From NCBI GenBank assembly GCA_019828565.1, contig JAHDYR010000012.1, positions 1,798,001 to 1,862,000 on the forward strand: a stretch of DNA of 64,000 nt. The letters run 5' to 3'. Source of the DNA: Carpediemonas membranifera (lineage: Eukaryota; Fornicata). The notes under the pieces are model-generated. The model was not told the DNA's origin, ran no database searches, and saw only the letters and a list, made by a program, of their open reading frames with translations. How positions within the stretch are numbered: position 1 is the stretch's first letter; each line of letters begins with the position of its first letter. Below, piece by piece: positions 31,015 through 41,169 of this stretch. The translations under genes were made by a program, and so were the position numbers.

Positions 31015-31500
31015 AACTGCGGTCACATCCACAGAACAATAATCGCCTTCATGAACAGAACAGGCGTCAAACAAGTTTACATCGGGGATGCAGGCGAGAC
31101 CGTCGACGCAGGCATTTTTAACGCCTACCTCGATCGCTTTGACGACTGGCACTGGTCTCTGACAGGCCTTCTTGATCATGCGGGAAGGCAAAGTCGGGTC
31201 CGGGGTCAGATACCAAGCAATCTTAAATTTCTTTCTTCTTTCTTTCTTTCTTTCCTTCTTGATCATGCACAATGCTCCAGTACACCGCTCGGGAAGCTCT
31301 GCAAAGTGTCGGGTGATCTGGCTCCCTCCATACGCCCCAATCCTGAACCCTTGTGAGAATTTCTTCTCATGGGTTAAGCGGGACATCGCTCACCAGCGCC
31401 GCCTTCCCGATCTGGGCATCCTCATCCGAACCTTTGCTCGCTGCCCCATCGCGCTTCCTACTGTCCTTTCCTGTGGCTACTGGTGGCTTCACTAAACGTT
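31015..31500 (+). pseudogene. Transposase piece 3 (DDE C-terminal half)
   Basis: Reads HIHRTIIAFMNRTGVKQVYI, then after a 72 bp insertion and a frame change IMHNAPVHRSGSSAKCRVIW and LPPYAPILNPCENFFSWVKR. The block LPPYxPxLNPxExFFxxxK carries the third catalytic residue (Glu) of Tc1/mariner-like enzymes. The second catalytic position, normally Asp in a MDNAxxH block, is His here (MHNAPVH). With pieces 1 and 2 this completes a broken transposase. Overall inactive. Confidence 0.7.
31182..31253 (-). mobile_element. Miniature retroposon, copy 1 (72 bp)
   Basis: Flanked by exact 15 bp direct repeats (CCTTCTTGATCATGC at 31167-31181 and 31254-31268). On the minus strand it carries a core AGTCGGGTCCGGGGTC... 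(31192-31218, 27 bp) followed by a TTAAATTTCTTTCTTC tail. It interrupts the transposase piece. The core differs at one base from copy 2. Confidence 0.7.
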
Positions 31501-31593
31501 TATTGGATCGATTCGTTATTGAAAGCAGTTACCAGACAGAAGAACTCATCTTGTCTGGACCGCTTGATGAGAACACTGATCACAACTGTCTCA

Positions 31594-31654
31594 AAGAAAA
31601 GAATTAAATTTAGTTTGCTTGGTATCTGACCCCGGGCCCGACTATTCCTCCCCA
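31594..31654 (-). mobile_element. Miniature retroposon, copy 2 (61 bp)
   Basis: Flanked by exact 16 bp direct repeats (GATCACAACTGTCTCA at 31578-31593 and 31655-31670). Contains the same 27 bp core (31617-31643) and, in the same relative direction, a TAAATTTAATTCTTTTC tail. Independent target sites prove two separate insertions. Confidence 0.75.
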
Positions 31655-31670
31655 GATCACAACTGTCTCA

Positions 31671-32339
31671 GTTGTGTCCTCCCTGGGCTGTCGTCTCATT
31701 GAGCGTCAGCTCCTGAGCTTTGAGAGGAGATCATGTCATTCTCAGCAGCAATCACCTCGTTCAGCTTCATCTCGCTGTACTTGTGGTGAGCTGCTTGTCT
31801 GCAAGCATCGCTGGCAGCCATTGCAAACGCGGCTACTTCTTCATGAAGCTGGATGTGAAAATCTAAATTCATGCTATTCCAAACAGCCTAATTTTATGCT
31901 ATCGTCAGGCCAATTGCACTATTCGAAATTTAATGGGTAACAGGAAAGCTGACGTGTGGGCAGTCAGAGCAAGGGGGGATCATCCAAGTGGCGACTGGCA
32001 ACTGCATAGTAGGTGTGCCAGGCTGAGAGAAGGTGGCAACTGCAACAGACTTGACTGCATGGGTTCTAGGCAAAGTGGAAAGGTCGTTATTTGCAAAGCG
32101 GGGTGTGCGCAGAAGTAATGTTTGAGTCTCATCATCCGTTGAAAGCTTCCTAATGTCATTGAGGCCCTGGATTGTGAGTGCACTGATGACATCTGCAGAC
32201 TGATCATATGGTTCACTGGTGCATGGGGGCATACACGACGTTAACAACCATGCTGCACGCACGCAGCACACTGTCAGTAAACGCACCATATGCATCTACT
32301 ATTCAGATCCAGAGCTCGGCCGGAGTCGCCTGCTCTGTC
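31671..32339. other. No supported gene
   Basis: A minus-strand frame at 31930-32295 has protein-like stretches (SADVISALTIQGLNDIRKLS) but no start context or family. A CACAACTG/CAGTTGTG stem lies at 31658-31676. Probably remnants of the transposon region before repeat R2. Confidence 0.35.
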
Positions 32340-33757
32340 GCATCCAGACGAGGGTCGAGTTGGGTCGACCGAGCATCGAGGCGGGCGGAGGGCGCCGGAC
32401 CGCGCGCTACCGGAATACGTGGAGTGAGTATCGCTCTGCTGATTCCAGGAGCGCGCTGTCCGCTCACATCCGATTTGTCATTTTGGGGGTCGCGCCACAT
32501 CTCGACTCTGAAAGAACTGCGAGGGCAGGCCGGGAGGCCTTACAGCATAATCGGCCTGGGTCGGTCAGACTCTATGTCAACCCGGACTCCATCAGTCAAC
32601 ATGGCGCGTGAATGCATGCTTTGGAGCCCATTCCGAAGCTATATCGGCGATCAATTTGGTTGGTGACATGTTCATCTGCCCTTCGAAATCCTCTCGAGAT
32701 TGCTAGTCCGAAGCTGAGCGATGCCGTTACCTCGACTACAACCATCGAATCGCTGTCGCTCTGCCATAAAGCTTGTATAGCCCTCTAACATCTGGATCCG
32801 GGCCATTACCAGCGGGCGCACACTGGCAGTATGCGTTTGGAGTCGGCCCAAACTTCGATCTCGACCGACATCGAACATGGCGAATAGAGGTCGGAGAGGG
32901 CTGAAACTCACACCATTACACTGTACGAGAAGCTCATACAGGATGGCTGACCCATCTTAGTCTTTAAACTCCCAACCGTAATTTCTGGTGTCGCCGAAAA
33001 TGACGACTCAGTTTGACTCGATCCACCCTCAGTCCGCACCCAGTGGCATCACCACAGCAAGAAGGCCTGGATAGAGTGCAATTGCCCCACCCGCAGCCTT
33101 GAACACAACGTCCACCAGACCACCGCCCTCGAGATGGCCGCGCAGAATACGCCATCATTTTTCTTAAGATCCTGGTTGACGCAAGCAAGGGCCTGGACAC
33201 GAACTGGACCCCTGCATCGTTCACGTTTGATCATTATCTCACCTTGATTCAGGGCAACTTCAGAGTGAGGAGGAGCTTCAGGGCTGGTGGATCCGCTGGA
33301 CCCCGTCCCAGACAGTCCCAGTAACCACCCAGTCGCCTGACCAGTGGGAGCCTTCTGGCTGACTCTGCCCAGTTCTTGGTCTGTAATATTTTTTCGCACA
33401 TTCCTTCGCGAGCTCGAATAATCGTTCTCCAAGCACCTCTGCTGCTATATTTGTGTAGGATGCACATTTAAGACATATAGATCACGGTTCCTCGCTTTCG
33501 CTCTCTCAGTTTCGGTCACTTCTTCGTGCCGAACTAAACAACATCAATCAGGTGCTCCGACGGGACCCTGGAGCGGCAACAAGGTAAGTCCGCCACCATC
33601 AAATGATGTCAAAATCCTAGCTGTGCGCCACGGCGTCTTCGGACCCGTGGTATTGCATTGGCCTCTGGCCCTTGCTGCACACCGGGACATCCGCGCCACC
33701 TTACACGGCGCGGAACCCGGCTTCTAGCTAGGAGCGCGCGGGCGGTGTGTGACTGCG
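32340..33757. repeat. Dispersed repeat, copy R2
   Basis: Second copy of R1 (655-1905) with long blocks of near identity and a longer central part. The additional stretch (about 33160-33395) holds plus-strand protein-like sequence FTFDHYLTLIQGNF and EEELQGWWIRWTPSQ in two frames, presumably the ORF that is deleted in R1. No flanking duplication could be identified by eye. Confidence 0.8.
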
Positions 33758-33884
33758 ACAAGCTTGCCACAGGCCGCTGATTTGAGCTCGCAGGCGCTTC
33801 TGAACTCAGTCCAGAATCAGCGTTCAGCATGATTGTTTGTAGAGAGCTTTGCGGGTGAGTTCGTTCTGTAGCAGCTCGCCCTGT

Positions 33885-35640
33885 CTAGCGACTCCACAGC
33901 TCGCCGTGTTCGCGCTCCCTCTGCTGCGGGTGCTGCGCCCAGTGCGCGGGGGCGCGACCGCTTCCCAGTGTCCGTCGCTCGTTGACCTCGTGAAGCGCAG
34001 ATATAATGTGCAGTCGCTGAAAGGGCGCCGTCGCTGTTCCTTCCGAGCCAGCCGAGGGCAGAGCTCCATGCCATGTGCCCTCGTACTCGACTGACGCTGT
34101 TGTTGTTATCGGCCAGCCCAACGAGCTGGAGCTGTAGTGTTCAGTAAAATACACCACAGCTGCTACAAACTTCTTCATAAAGCAAAGTACCTCCGGGAGC
34201 ATGGCCTGGAGCATGCCCCTCCCCTGGGCCGTGAGCCCGTTGGCGTGCGGTGCACGCCGACCAGTCGCCGCCTCAGCAAGTGGTATGGTCTGGGCCGGGG
34301 GTTCTACAAGCGGTCGCGTGCAGATGACCCTGTCCGGGGCGCCCTCTCTGTGCTTCTTCCAGGCATCCTGGCCGCGGCGTCTAAACCACGCGTGGCAGAG
34401 GTGGCACACGCGCGGCAGGTTGCGCTCACGGATATACCGCGCCACGGTCTCGTCGATCGTCCGGCCAGACATCACCAGCTTCTCTTTCACAAGGTCGTGT
34501 GTCCGCTGGTCATCGGCTTGGTCAGCCGGGATGTCCACCTCCTGGGTGAAACGTAGGAAGTCGGCTCGTGTGCGCGGGGCGATCTGACTCTGTGTAGGGG
34601 CCGGTGGTTCCGAGTCTATGACTGTGGCGTCGGAGTCCTCTGCGTCGGCCTCGGCGAGGATGCCAATCTCTGACCACCCGTCCTGCCAGTCAGTGGGCGG
34701 CGTTCCGAGGTCCTCCCACTCCTCAGCCTCGCCCCCGGCGAACTCCTGACTGTCCATCAGGCCTGACATGCCACTGGGGTCGACCGAAGGTGGTGCTGTA
34801 AGCTGTCCTCGGAGCTCTTCACGTTCCGATTTTTCTCGCTGCTCGCGCATGAGGTGACCTCCTGTGCGAAGTCGTCCTCACCCTCGTCCCCATAGCCCGG
34901 GGGTGACGCGGGTGTCAGCAGGGGGACTGCGTCGGGCCCCGACTCTTCACCCTCTCCCCCACCGGATGCGGCTGTCTCGCCACGTGACCGCGCCTGAGTC
35001 GTCGTCGGAGCCTGGACCGGAGGCTGCGCGGGGGCTTGCGCCTGGATCTGTCCCTTCTCCGGGGGCGTCCATGGCGGTATGTAGTGATCACCGCATCTGC
35101 GGGGGCAGCGGGGGTGTCTCGAGTGCCGCCTGCGATGTGAGCCTCCGCTCTGGCTGCGGGGCGGTCCTGTGTGCCGCCTGCGGAGATGTCCCACGCACCG
35201 CTTGCTGTGCGGGTGGCCCGCGCACTAGCTGCGGGGTGAGTGCTGGTGTCAGGGCGGGTGACTGTGCCAGAGTTGGAGTTCCAGGCGCTGGGGCACTCGT
35301 TGCGCGAGGCTGTGGCGGGCTTGGTCATGGCCACGGTGGAGGGCACACCCAGACCGGGTGACCGGGCAGTGTGATGCCGGGTGGGCGAGCCGGGGCGTGT
35401 GGGCATTCGGTCTGGACCGAGGCAGATGATGATAACCGAGACATAGAACAATCCTTGGGTTTTACAGTTGAGTTCTGCCCCTTGTTCCTGTTCTTGCCCT
35501 TGTTCTTCCTGCCTCTGCATTGTGCAACCTGCTTGTTGAGGGCGGTGTTCTTGGCCTTAAACGCGGCGATTTGGGCATAGTAGCGCTTCTCGGGGGCCTG
35601 GAGGGCGGCGTTCTCAGCAGGGTCCTCGGGCTGCGCCATG
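33885..35640 (-). pseudogene. Pro/Ser-rich zinc-finger protein, frame-broken
   Basis: From ATG near 35638 the minus strand reads a short coiled coil (QAPEKRYYAQIAAFKAKN), a Lys/Arg-rich patch, then Pro/Ala/Thr-rich sequence that changes frame near 35360 and 34870, an acidic segment, and in the last third a Cys/His motif CHLCHAWFRRRGQDAWKKH...C followed by a basic helix. About 580 residues if the frames are joined. A CX2C...HX9C arrangement plus basic patches suggests nucleic-acid binding, as in a retroelement ORF1. Family not recognised. It is adjacent to repeat R2. Confidence 0.45.
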
Positions 35641-35926
35641 GCAGGTCTCAGCTGATCTACCCGGTCGCGAGTCGTGGAGTCGTGGTGGGATGGGTGTCGT
35701 CCGTGAATTTTTTTTTCGGTGTTCAATATTAGCAGAATCTCAATTCAGAGCGCCACAAACTCACGGCGGGGCGATAGCTGGGCACATGACGCACGATGTA
35801 CTCCTCAACTGGGTCCGGTGATCGCTGAGTGCCAAGTCTTGTGATGACTCGACAAACTCGAAGACGACCAGACGAAGTTTGAACGTCCGTCAATACAGGA
35901 AGAACAGAGCTTGAAACATTGTACCC

Positions 35927-36934
35927 ATGTCAGAATACGTCAAACTACCACAACTGAAGAACAATATGATCGCGCCGATCCCTCAGTCTGCTGAACTTAT
36001 GGACATGAGCCTTCCAACTCATCCCTTGGGCCCCAAGTTGCCTTACGACCAGTTATATAGCACCGTGCCATCTATGTCTGCTATACGGGCTCGTCGGCTG
36101 CGAGAAATCGCCGGAGTATCGACCGACATTGTTAACGCCGACACCGAGGCTCTCGCTCTCGAGGACGAGGACACCCGTGCCCTTCTACTCGCGTCTGCTG
36201 CAGCAGGCCTCCTCGATGCAGCCGATGCGGAAGCGGTAGCCCGGCTGGACGACCCAGTTGCACGCCACAGCCATGATAACGTCCCCAGACTCCCCAGCCT
36301 CCTCGTCCCGCACGGCGACCTCAGCTCTGCGAACGCCAGGCGTCTTTCAATCGACCCTCGTACCGCACGGAAGATCGATGACGCCATTTTCAGCCGCCGT
36401 CGCCGCCACCTCAAGCCCTCGTCGCAGGGCGCCTCCACCGCGCCAGCTGTTGGATCCCGCCTCGGAACGATGTCGGGCAGCGACTCTGCCACTATGAGTG
36501 AGGACGAGGACGACGTCGGCCCGATCCCACAGCGCATTGACCGCGTGCCGGTGCTCGCCCCGAGGCGGGAGAGCCGCATGTCCATAAGCGACATGGCCCA
36601 CACCAGCGCCCTCATGAGCAGCAGGTTCAGAGCCAGGCGTGTTGAGGGGCCCTCGTTCGCTGCGCCACGTCGTCCACCCTCTTCAGTATCGATTGCCCGC
36701 CACCTGAGGGTGTTGGGAGGCGGCACCGCACAGCCGCAGGATGTTTCATCCCTCAAGGAGAATACTGTGCCGTTTGTCACCCGGGAGATGAAGGATGGAC
36801 AGCATAACCCGGTGCCCAAGGGCCTCGGGGCGTGGTATCTGCCTGTGTCCTTCTGGGGCGAGGGGCGGCGGCGGATGAAGAGCGCAGCCAAGGAAATGGA
36901 GGACGCCGTCATGCAGCTTTCGTTGGCCGAGTGA
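35927..36934 (+). CDS. Hypothetical protein, 335 aa
   Basis: Clean frame from ATG 35927. Mostly predicted disordered and Ser/Arg/Ala-rich, with two acidic clusters (ALALEDEDTRALLLASAAAG; MSEDEDDVGPIP) and Arg-rich patches (RTARKIDDAIFSRRRRHL). The last 60 residues are more ordered (AWYLPVSFWGEGRRRMKS). There is no signal or membrane segment. Serine-flanked arginine motifs (RRLSID, RRESRMS) would suit phosphorylation. Unassigned; host gene by codon bias. Confidence 0.75.
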   Translation: MSEYVKLPQLKNNMIAPIPQSAELMDMSLPTHPLGPKLPYDQLYSTVPSMSAIRARRLREIAGVSTDIVNADTEALALEDEDTRALLLASAAAGLLDAADAEAVARLDDPVARHSHDNVPRLPSLLVPHGDLSSANARRLSIDPRTARKIDDAIFSRRRRHLKPSSQGASTAPAVGSRLGTMSGSDSATMSEDEDDVGPIPQRIDRVPVLAPRRESRMSISDMAHTSALMSSRFRARRVEGPSFAAPRRPPSSVSIARHLRVLGGGTAQPQDVSSLKENTVPFVTREMKDGQHNPVPKGLGAWYLPVSFWGEGRRRMKSAAKEMEDAVMQLSLAE

Positions 36935-37071
36935 GCGATGGATGCGATCGCTCTTTGAGGGCGATGATTATTTTACTGCGTCTCATGCTTGCCTGGACGG
37001 CCGTGAGCGATGTATAAACAGTGTACAAGGGTTGCTAAATGAAGGGTTGACACGCTTTTAGGTGATGAGGC

Positions 37072-37850
37072 TCATCCTCGAGGGCGCAGACTTGCACCTC
37101 CTGCCATGACTTCACGAACTCGTCCGGGCCGATGGGGACCCCAACGACTGCCCTGTCTGTGATCTCGACAGGTCCGTGGTCGGTGGTCACTGCTGCGGGG
37201 TCGGCGCAGAGTGCATTCGTCTTCCTCGAGTTGAGGCTGAGTCCGAGCCTCGCCGTCTTCAGCCGCTCGATCTAGTCTGCAATGTGGTTCGGGTCGACCA
37301 CCATGCAGCACAGGTCGTCCAGGTATGCCTGCCGCTCGATGTCCGACATGTCTACAGCCGTCTCCTCGGTGATGATGTCGATATCGAGGATGACCCGCAT
37401 GGTGGGGCTGAAGAAGAAGGGGTCCTAGAGGGTTCCCCTGCTGCACACCAGTCTTCGATGCCGCCGCCATGACCCTGCCTGACGGGTGTTCGTACAGGAG
37501 GGGGGCCGACCGTTAATAGTACAGGTCGAAGTACGGCAGAAGGAGGGGGTACACCTGCCTGACCATGTCCCGGATCGGCTCCCTCGAGACGGAGTTGAAT
37601 GCGTTTGTGAAGTCCGCCGGGAGGATGAACTTCTCTTCAGCGTACACTTTCTGGACCAGGTCGACGATCCTCTTGATGCCGCAGTTAGTCCTCCGAGATC
37701 CACGTTCTTATAGCGCGGAAAGAGGCCGTAATTCCGGCCAGCTGCTGAGGGACGGGGGGGTTTGGTCCCCAAACGGCGAGTGATGGCCGCGATGGCCTCC
37801 ATCTGCAGCTGGATAGTCGATACTTTCGTTGAATTCATCATTTGGGCTGA
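37072..37850 (-). pseudogene. Non-LTR RT palm fragment
   Basis: In shifting minus-strand frames: LPADFTNAFNSVSREPI, then YRSAPLLYEHPSG after an in-frame stop, TGVQQGNPLGPLLF, and the catalytic AYLDDLCCMVVDP, then LNSRKTNALCADP and VVGVPIGPDEF. Order and motifs (NAFNS-x-SR, GVQQGxPLGPLLF, YxDD, G-x-PIG) identify an APE-less protist non-LTR RT of the same kind as the fragments at 5.8-6.9 kb; this is the palm they lack. Two stops and several shifts; dead. Confidence 0.7.
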
Positions 37851-37867
37851 CACAATTATCAAGGCGA

Positions 37868-39144
37868 ATGGCCGAAGAAAAGATTGAGGCGCTTTCTGGC
37901 TGGGATTCAAGCCGTCCAAGGCGAAATATTGCAATGAAAGTCTCATATGTCGGCGCTAAATACGGAGGCTTCAGCCTGCAACCGCACGACGACAATACTG
38001 TTGAATATCATCTATTTAAGGCTCTTCGGAGAACAAGACTCATGAACATGGTAGAACTCAGTGGATACTGTCGTGCAGGCCGCACAGACCGCGGTGTCTC
38101 TGCCGTGGGCAACGTCATCTCGCTGTTTCTCCGCACAAACCAAGACCCAGCCCGCGAGTTCGGCGGCAAGGCGCCCTCAGAAGACGACATGCCGAGCGTA
38201 TCACCCAACGCCGTTCTTGACCAAGAGGAGGCCCGTGCTGCCGACCACACTGTGGATGAGACTGAAGATGTCAAGGAGCTCGACAACGCCAACATGCTCA
38301 ACAACGTCCTCCCCGCGGACATCAGGGTCAAGCAGTGGGCCCCGGTCCCCGTGACATTCAATGCCCGGTTCTGTGCGACGTGGCGGGAGTACCGGTACTA
38401 CTTCCTGCCGGGTAACCTGGATCACGGGGAAATGGCTCAGGCCGCCAAGTACTTCGAGGGCTACCACGACTTCACTGCTTTCTGCAAGATGGACGTCACT
38501 CACGTCCACAACTTTTACCAAGGTGCTCGAGACTGAAATCATCACCGCGCCGCAGCTCGGTTGACGGCCTAGCGTCGCAGCCAAAGGACGGCGCCGGCCT
38601 GACCCCCCAGTCGTCCCAGTCGTACTTCCGGGTGCGGGGCCACGCCTTCCTGTGGCACCAGGTGCGAGCCATGGCGGCGGTGCTCTTCACAGTCGGGCAG
38701 GGGCTCGAAGAGCCGGAGGTTGTTCAGCGCATGCTGGCAAGAGACCCTGGGTTTGACAGAAAGCCGAACTATGCACTTGCTGACGACTTGCCACTCTGCC
38801 TGATGGACGTGGGGTTCGATAGCCCCGTGATGTGGCGTGCCTCTCCCGAATGCCAGTCCAAACTCAGAGCTCAGGTCCTAAAACTGCATAGCGACTTTGC
38901 CACCCAAGCTTCTGTGACAGCAGCGATCGTCGAGGATGTCACAGGTGAGCCAGTCCAGACCAAGCCATGGTTCCACCCAGCGCTGTTCCCGATGAAGAAC
39001 GGCAAGCTGGTCTACGTGTCCGACGGCGATAAGAAGTACGTCCCCCTGTCCAAGCGGAAGGGGGAGCCGACGTACGGGGAGAGGATCAAGGCGCTCGAGG
39101 CGAGGAAGCGGAAGGCTGGGGAGATGGAGCAGGCGGAGGACTAG
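37868..39144 (+). CDS. PUS3: tRNA pseudouridine(38/39) synthase, frameshifted
   Basis: TruA/PUS3 family enzyme isomerising uridine to pseudouridine in the tRNA anticodon arm. From ATG 37868: AMKVSYVGAKYGGFSLQP, NTVEYHLFKAL, the catalytic loop GRTDRGVSAVGNVISL (Asp nucleophile in RTD), CATWREYRYYF and FEGYHDFTAFCKMD. The frame then fails at 38513-38516 (TTTT; one T fewer gives TKVLETEIITAPQ) and again near 38559-38560. It resumes as SQSYFRVRGHAFLWHQVRAM and VGQGLEEPEVVQRML, matching the PUS3 C-terminal part, with a charged tail to 39144. Two single-base errors, or a recent pseudogene; the flanking protein is well conserved. Confidence 0.85.
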
Positions 39145-39590
39145 GGTAAACTTATGCGGTCGGGGCGGGGGCAGTGGCCATGCGAGTATGGTTCGGAGTT
39201 GCCCATTCCAGTGATGGCCGACTCGAGGTCAAAGCTGGAGTCAATCATCGCTTTCTCGTCCAGGGTCTGCCTGGTCGACTGCTCCAGGCTGGCTGCGGTC
39301 TTGATGAAGGCCTTGAAGGCGGGGCTCTCCAGGGCAGCGAAGGAGACATCGTCCTTAGCGACCCATGTGACAGCCGCGTCGATCACGGCCTTGTTGGCCT
39401 TCTTCGTGTACAATGTCTGCGCGATGGACTTGCGCTTGCCGATCTCAGCTACGTGGCTGGTTGTCAGCGTTGAGATGCCCTTGGACTGCACGACACGGTG
39501 CTGGCGCTTGATGGTCACGCCCGACTTGGTCGACTGGGCCTGCTCGATACAGTCGTTAAAAGTAAATCGCTTGACTTTATCGTGGGCCAT
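39141..39590 (-). pseudogene. hAT-type transposase fragment
   Basis: Minus-strand 149-codon frame from ATG 39590. The segment KANKAVIDAAVTWVAKDDVS followed by FAALESPAFKAFIKTA is the start of the hAT DDE core (family pattern: A-x-x-x-F/W-I-x-x-D-x-L/V-PF-x-x-V-E-x-x-x-F). The BED finger upstream and most of the catalytic core are missing. Composition and reading favour this strand over the overlapping plus frame. It lies tail to tail with PUS3. Confidence 0.55.
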
Positions 39591-39840
39591 GATGCCCCTG
39601 GCTCTCTCAATGGCATGTGTTTAATACCCACACGCCGAGTGGTAAGGTAATGATGATTTGTTTCTGAGTTGTCACCAATATCGTCGACTCTTTTCCCATC
39701 CAAGCCCAAATAGACTATACACGCGGTCTTGATCAGGGCGGAGCGCCAGGCATGTATCTGATAGATTCTCAAAATATGATCGTGATTGGAAGGTCAAGCT
39801 TGGTCAACGGCTTAGATCTTCATGCAACCAATACCATCCG

Positions 39841-41169
39841 ATGAAGCTTCTTGCGCTCCTGTGCCTGTTTGCCGTGATCATCGCGATCCCGGTGAACGTG
39901 ATGCTTCCTCTGGATCTTGTCAACTCCGATGGAAGCCTCAAGAATCCTTCCAACCTTAAGTCTCAGCTTCAGAAGCTGAAGTCTGTCAACACCGACGGTG
40001 TTATGACCGATGTTTGGTGGGGTATCGTCGAGTATCAGCCCGGTAAGTACAACTGGGAAGGCTACCTCGATCTCGCCGAGATGTGCGAGGAGATTGGCCT
40101 CAAGCTTCAGTTTGTCATGAGCTTCCACCAGTGCGGCGGCAACGTTGGCGACACTGTCAACATCCCCATCCCCTCCTTCGTTCGCTCCGTCGCTCACGCC
40201 GAGGGACTGCTCTACAAGGACCACGACGGGCACGAGGACGAGGAGTATCTGTCCCTCTCCGCTGACCACCAGGCCGTCTTCCCCGGCGCCAATGGCCAGA
40301 AACGGACTGCTGTCCAGATGTACAGCGATTACATGTCGTCCCTTGCTGCTGCCTTCAATCAGTACCTCGCTTCGGGCACCCTCAACGAGATCGAGGTCGG
40401 CATGGGTCCCGCCGGCGAGCTGCGCTACCCCGGCTACCAGCAGAAGTACTGGTCCTACCCTGGCATCGGCGAGTTCCAGTGCTTCGACAAGTACCTCCTT
40501 GCCGACTTCGTAACTGCAGCCAAGGCTGCGGGACACCCCGAGTGGAACTCACCCCCGAACGACGCCGGCAACTACAACAGCTGGCCCTCTAGCACCAGCT
40601 TCTTCCAGGGCGGCTACACATCGACGTACGGCCGCTTCTTCCAGACGTGGTACTCTGACCGTCTCGTCGGTCACGGCCGCGACGTCCTCAAGGTTGCCAA
40701 GGCCGCCTTTTCCAATGCCCCCAACTCTCTCGTGGTCTCCGGCAAGGTCTCCGGCATCCACTGGTGGTACGGCGACGCCTCCCACGCTGCCGAGATGACC
40801 ACGGGCTACTACAACACTGACGGCCACGACACTTATCTCGACATCTCGAAGATGATGGCCGACCTCGGCTGCGACCTCATCTTCACCTGCCTCGAGATGA
40901 GGGACGGCGACAACAACCCGCCCTACTCCCGGCCCTACTCCCTGGTCGAGCAGGTCGAGTATGACGCGAAGAAGGCCGGGATCGCATTTAGTGGGGAGAA
41001 CGCGCTGCCCATCAACTCGTGGTACCAGTACCAGACGGTGCTGTCGCAGGTCAACAACAAGACCAAGAGCCGGTCGTTCACGATGCTCCGCCTGGGCGAT
41101 GACCTCCTCAACGATGGCCAGAAGTGGGGCTGGTTCCAGCAGTTCCTCAACCAGATGCACTCCATTTGA
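39841..41169 (+). CDS. Beta-amylase (GH14), secreted
   Basis: 442 residues. Glycoside hydrolase family 14 releases maltose from the non-reducing ends of starch or glycogen. Seen: signal peptide at 1-17 (MKLLALLCLFAVIIAIP); TDGVMTDVWWGIVE; SFHQCGGNVGDTVNIPIP; general acid Glu193 in GPAGELRYP; GKVSGIHWWYG; and general base Glu386 in GENALP. The 193-residue spacing matches the 186/380 pair of the soybean enzyme. There is no starch-binding domain and no chloroplast peptide, so it is probably secreted or lysosomal and acts on food-derived glucan. Clean frame; only one in-frame start fits. Confidence 0.96.
   Translation: MKLLALLCLFAVIIAIPVNVMLPLDLVNSDGSLKNPSNLKSQLQKLKSVNTDGVMTDVWWGIVEYQPGKYNWEGYLDLAEMCEEIGLKLQFVMSFHQCGGNVGDTVNIPIPSFVRSVAHAEGLLYKDHDGHEDEEYLSLSADHQAVFPGANGQKRTAVQMYSDYMSSLAAAFNQYLASGTLNEIEVGMGPAGELRYPGYQQKYWSYPGIGEFQCFDKYLLADFVTAAKAAGHPEWNSPPNDAGNYNSWPSSTSFFQGGYTSTYGRFFQTWYSDRLVGHGRDVLKVAKAAFSNAPNSLVVSGKVSGIHWWYGDASHAAEMTTGYYNTDGHDTYLDISKMMADLGCDLIFTCLEMRDGDNNPPYSRPYSLVEQVEYDAKKAGIAFSGENALPINSWYQYQTVLSQVNNKTKSRSFTMLRLGDDLLNDGQKWGWFQQFLNQMHSI

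Noticed and set aside
38522-38571. 50 bp intron in PUS3
   Set aside because: Frame-compatible, but it would delete the strand that follows the conserved NF motif, which is recoverable by removing one T. Kept only as an alternative.
39154-39624. A 156-codon plus-strand frame after PUS3
   Set aside because: It is the shadow of the hAT-like minus-strand frame, which has the recognisable core motif and better composition.
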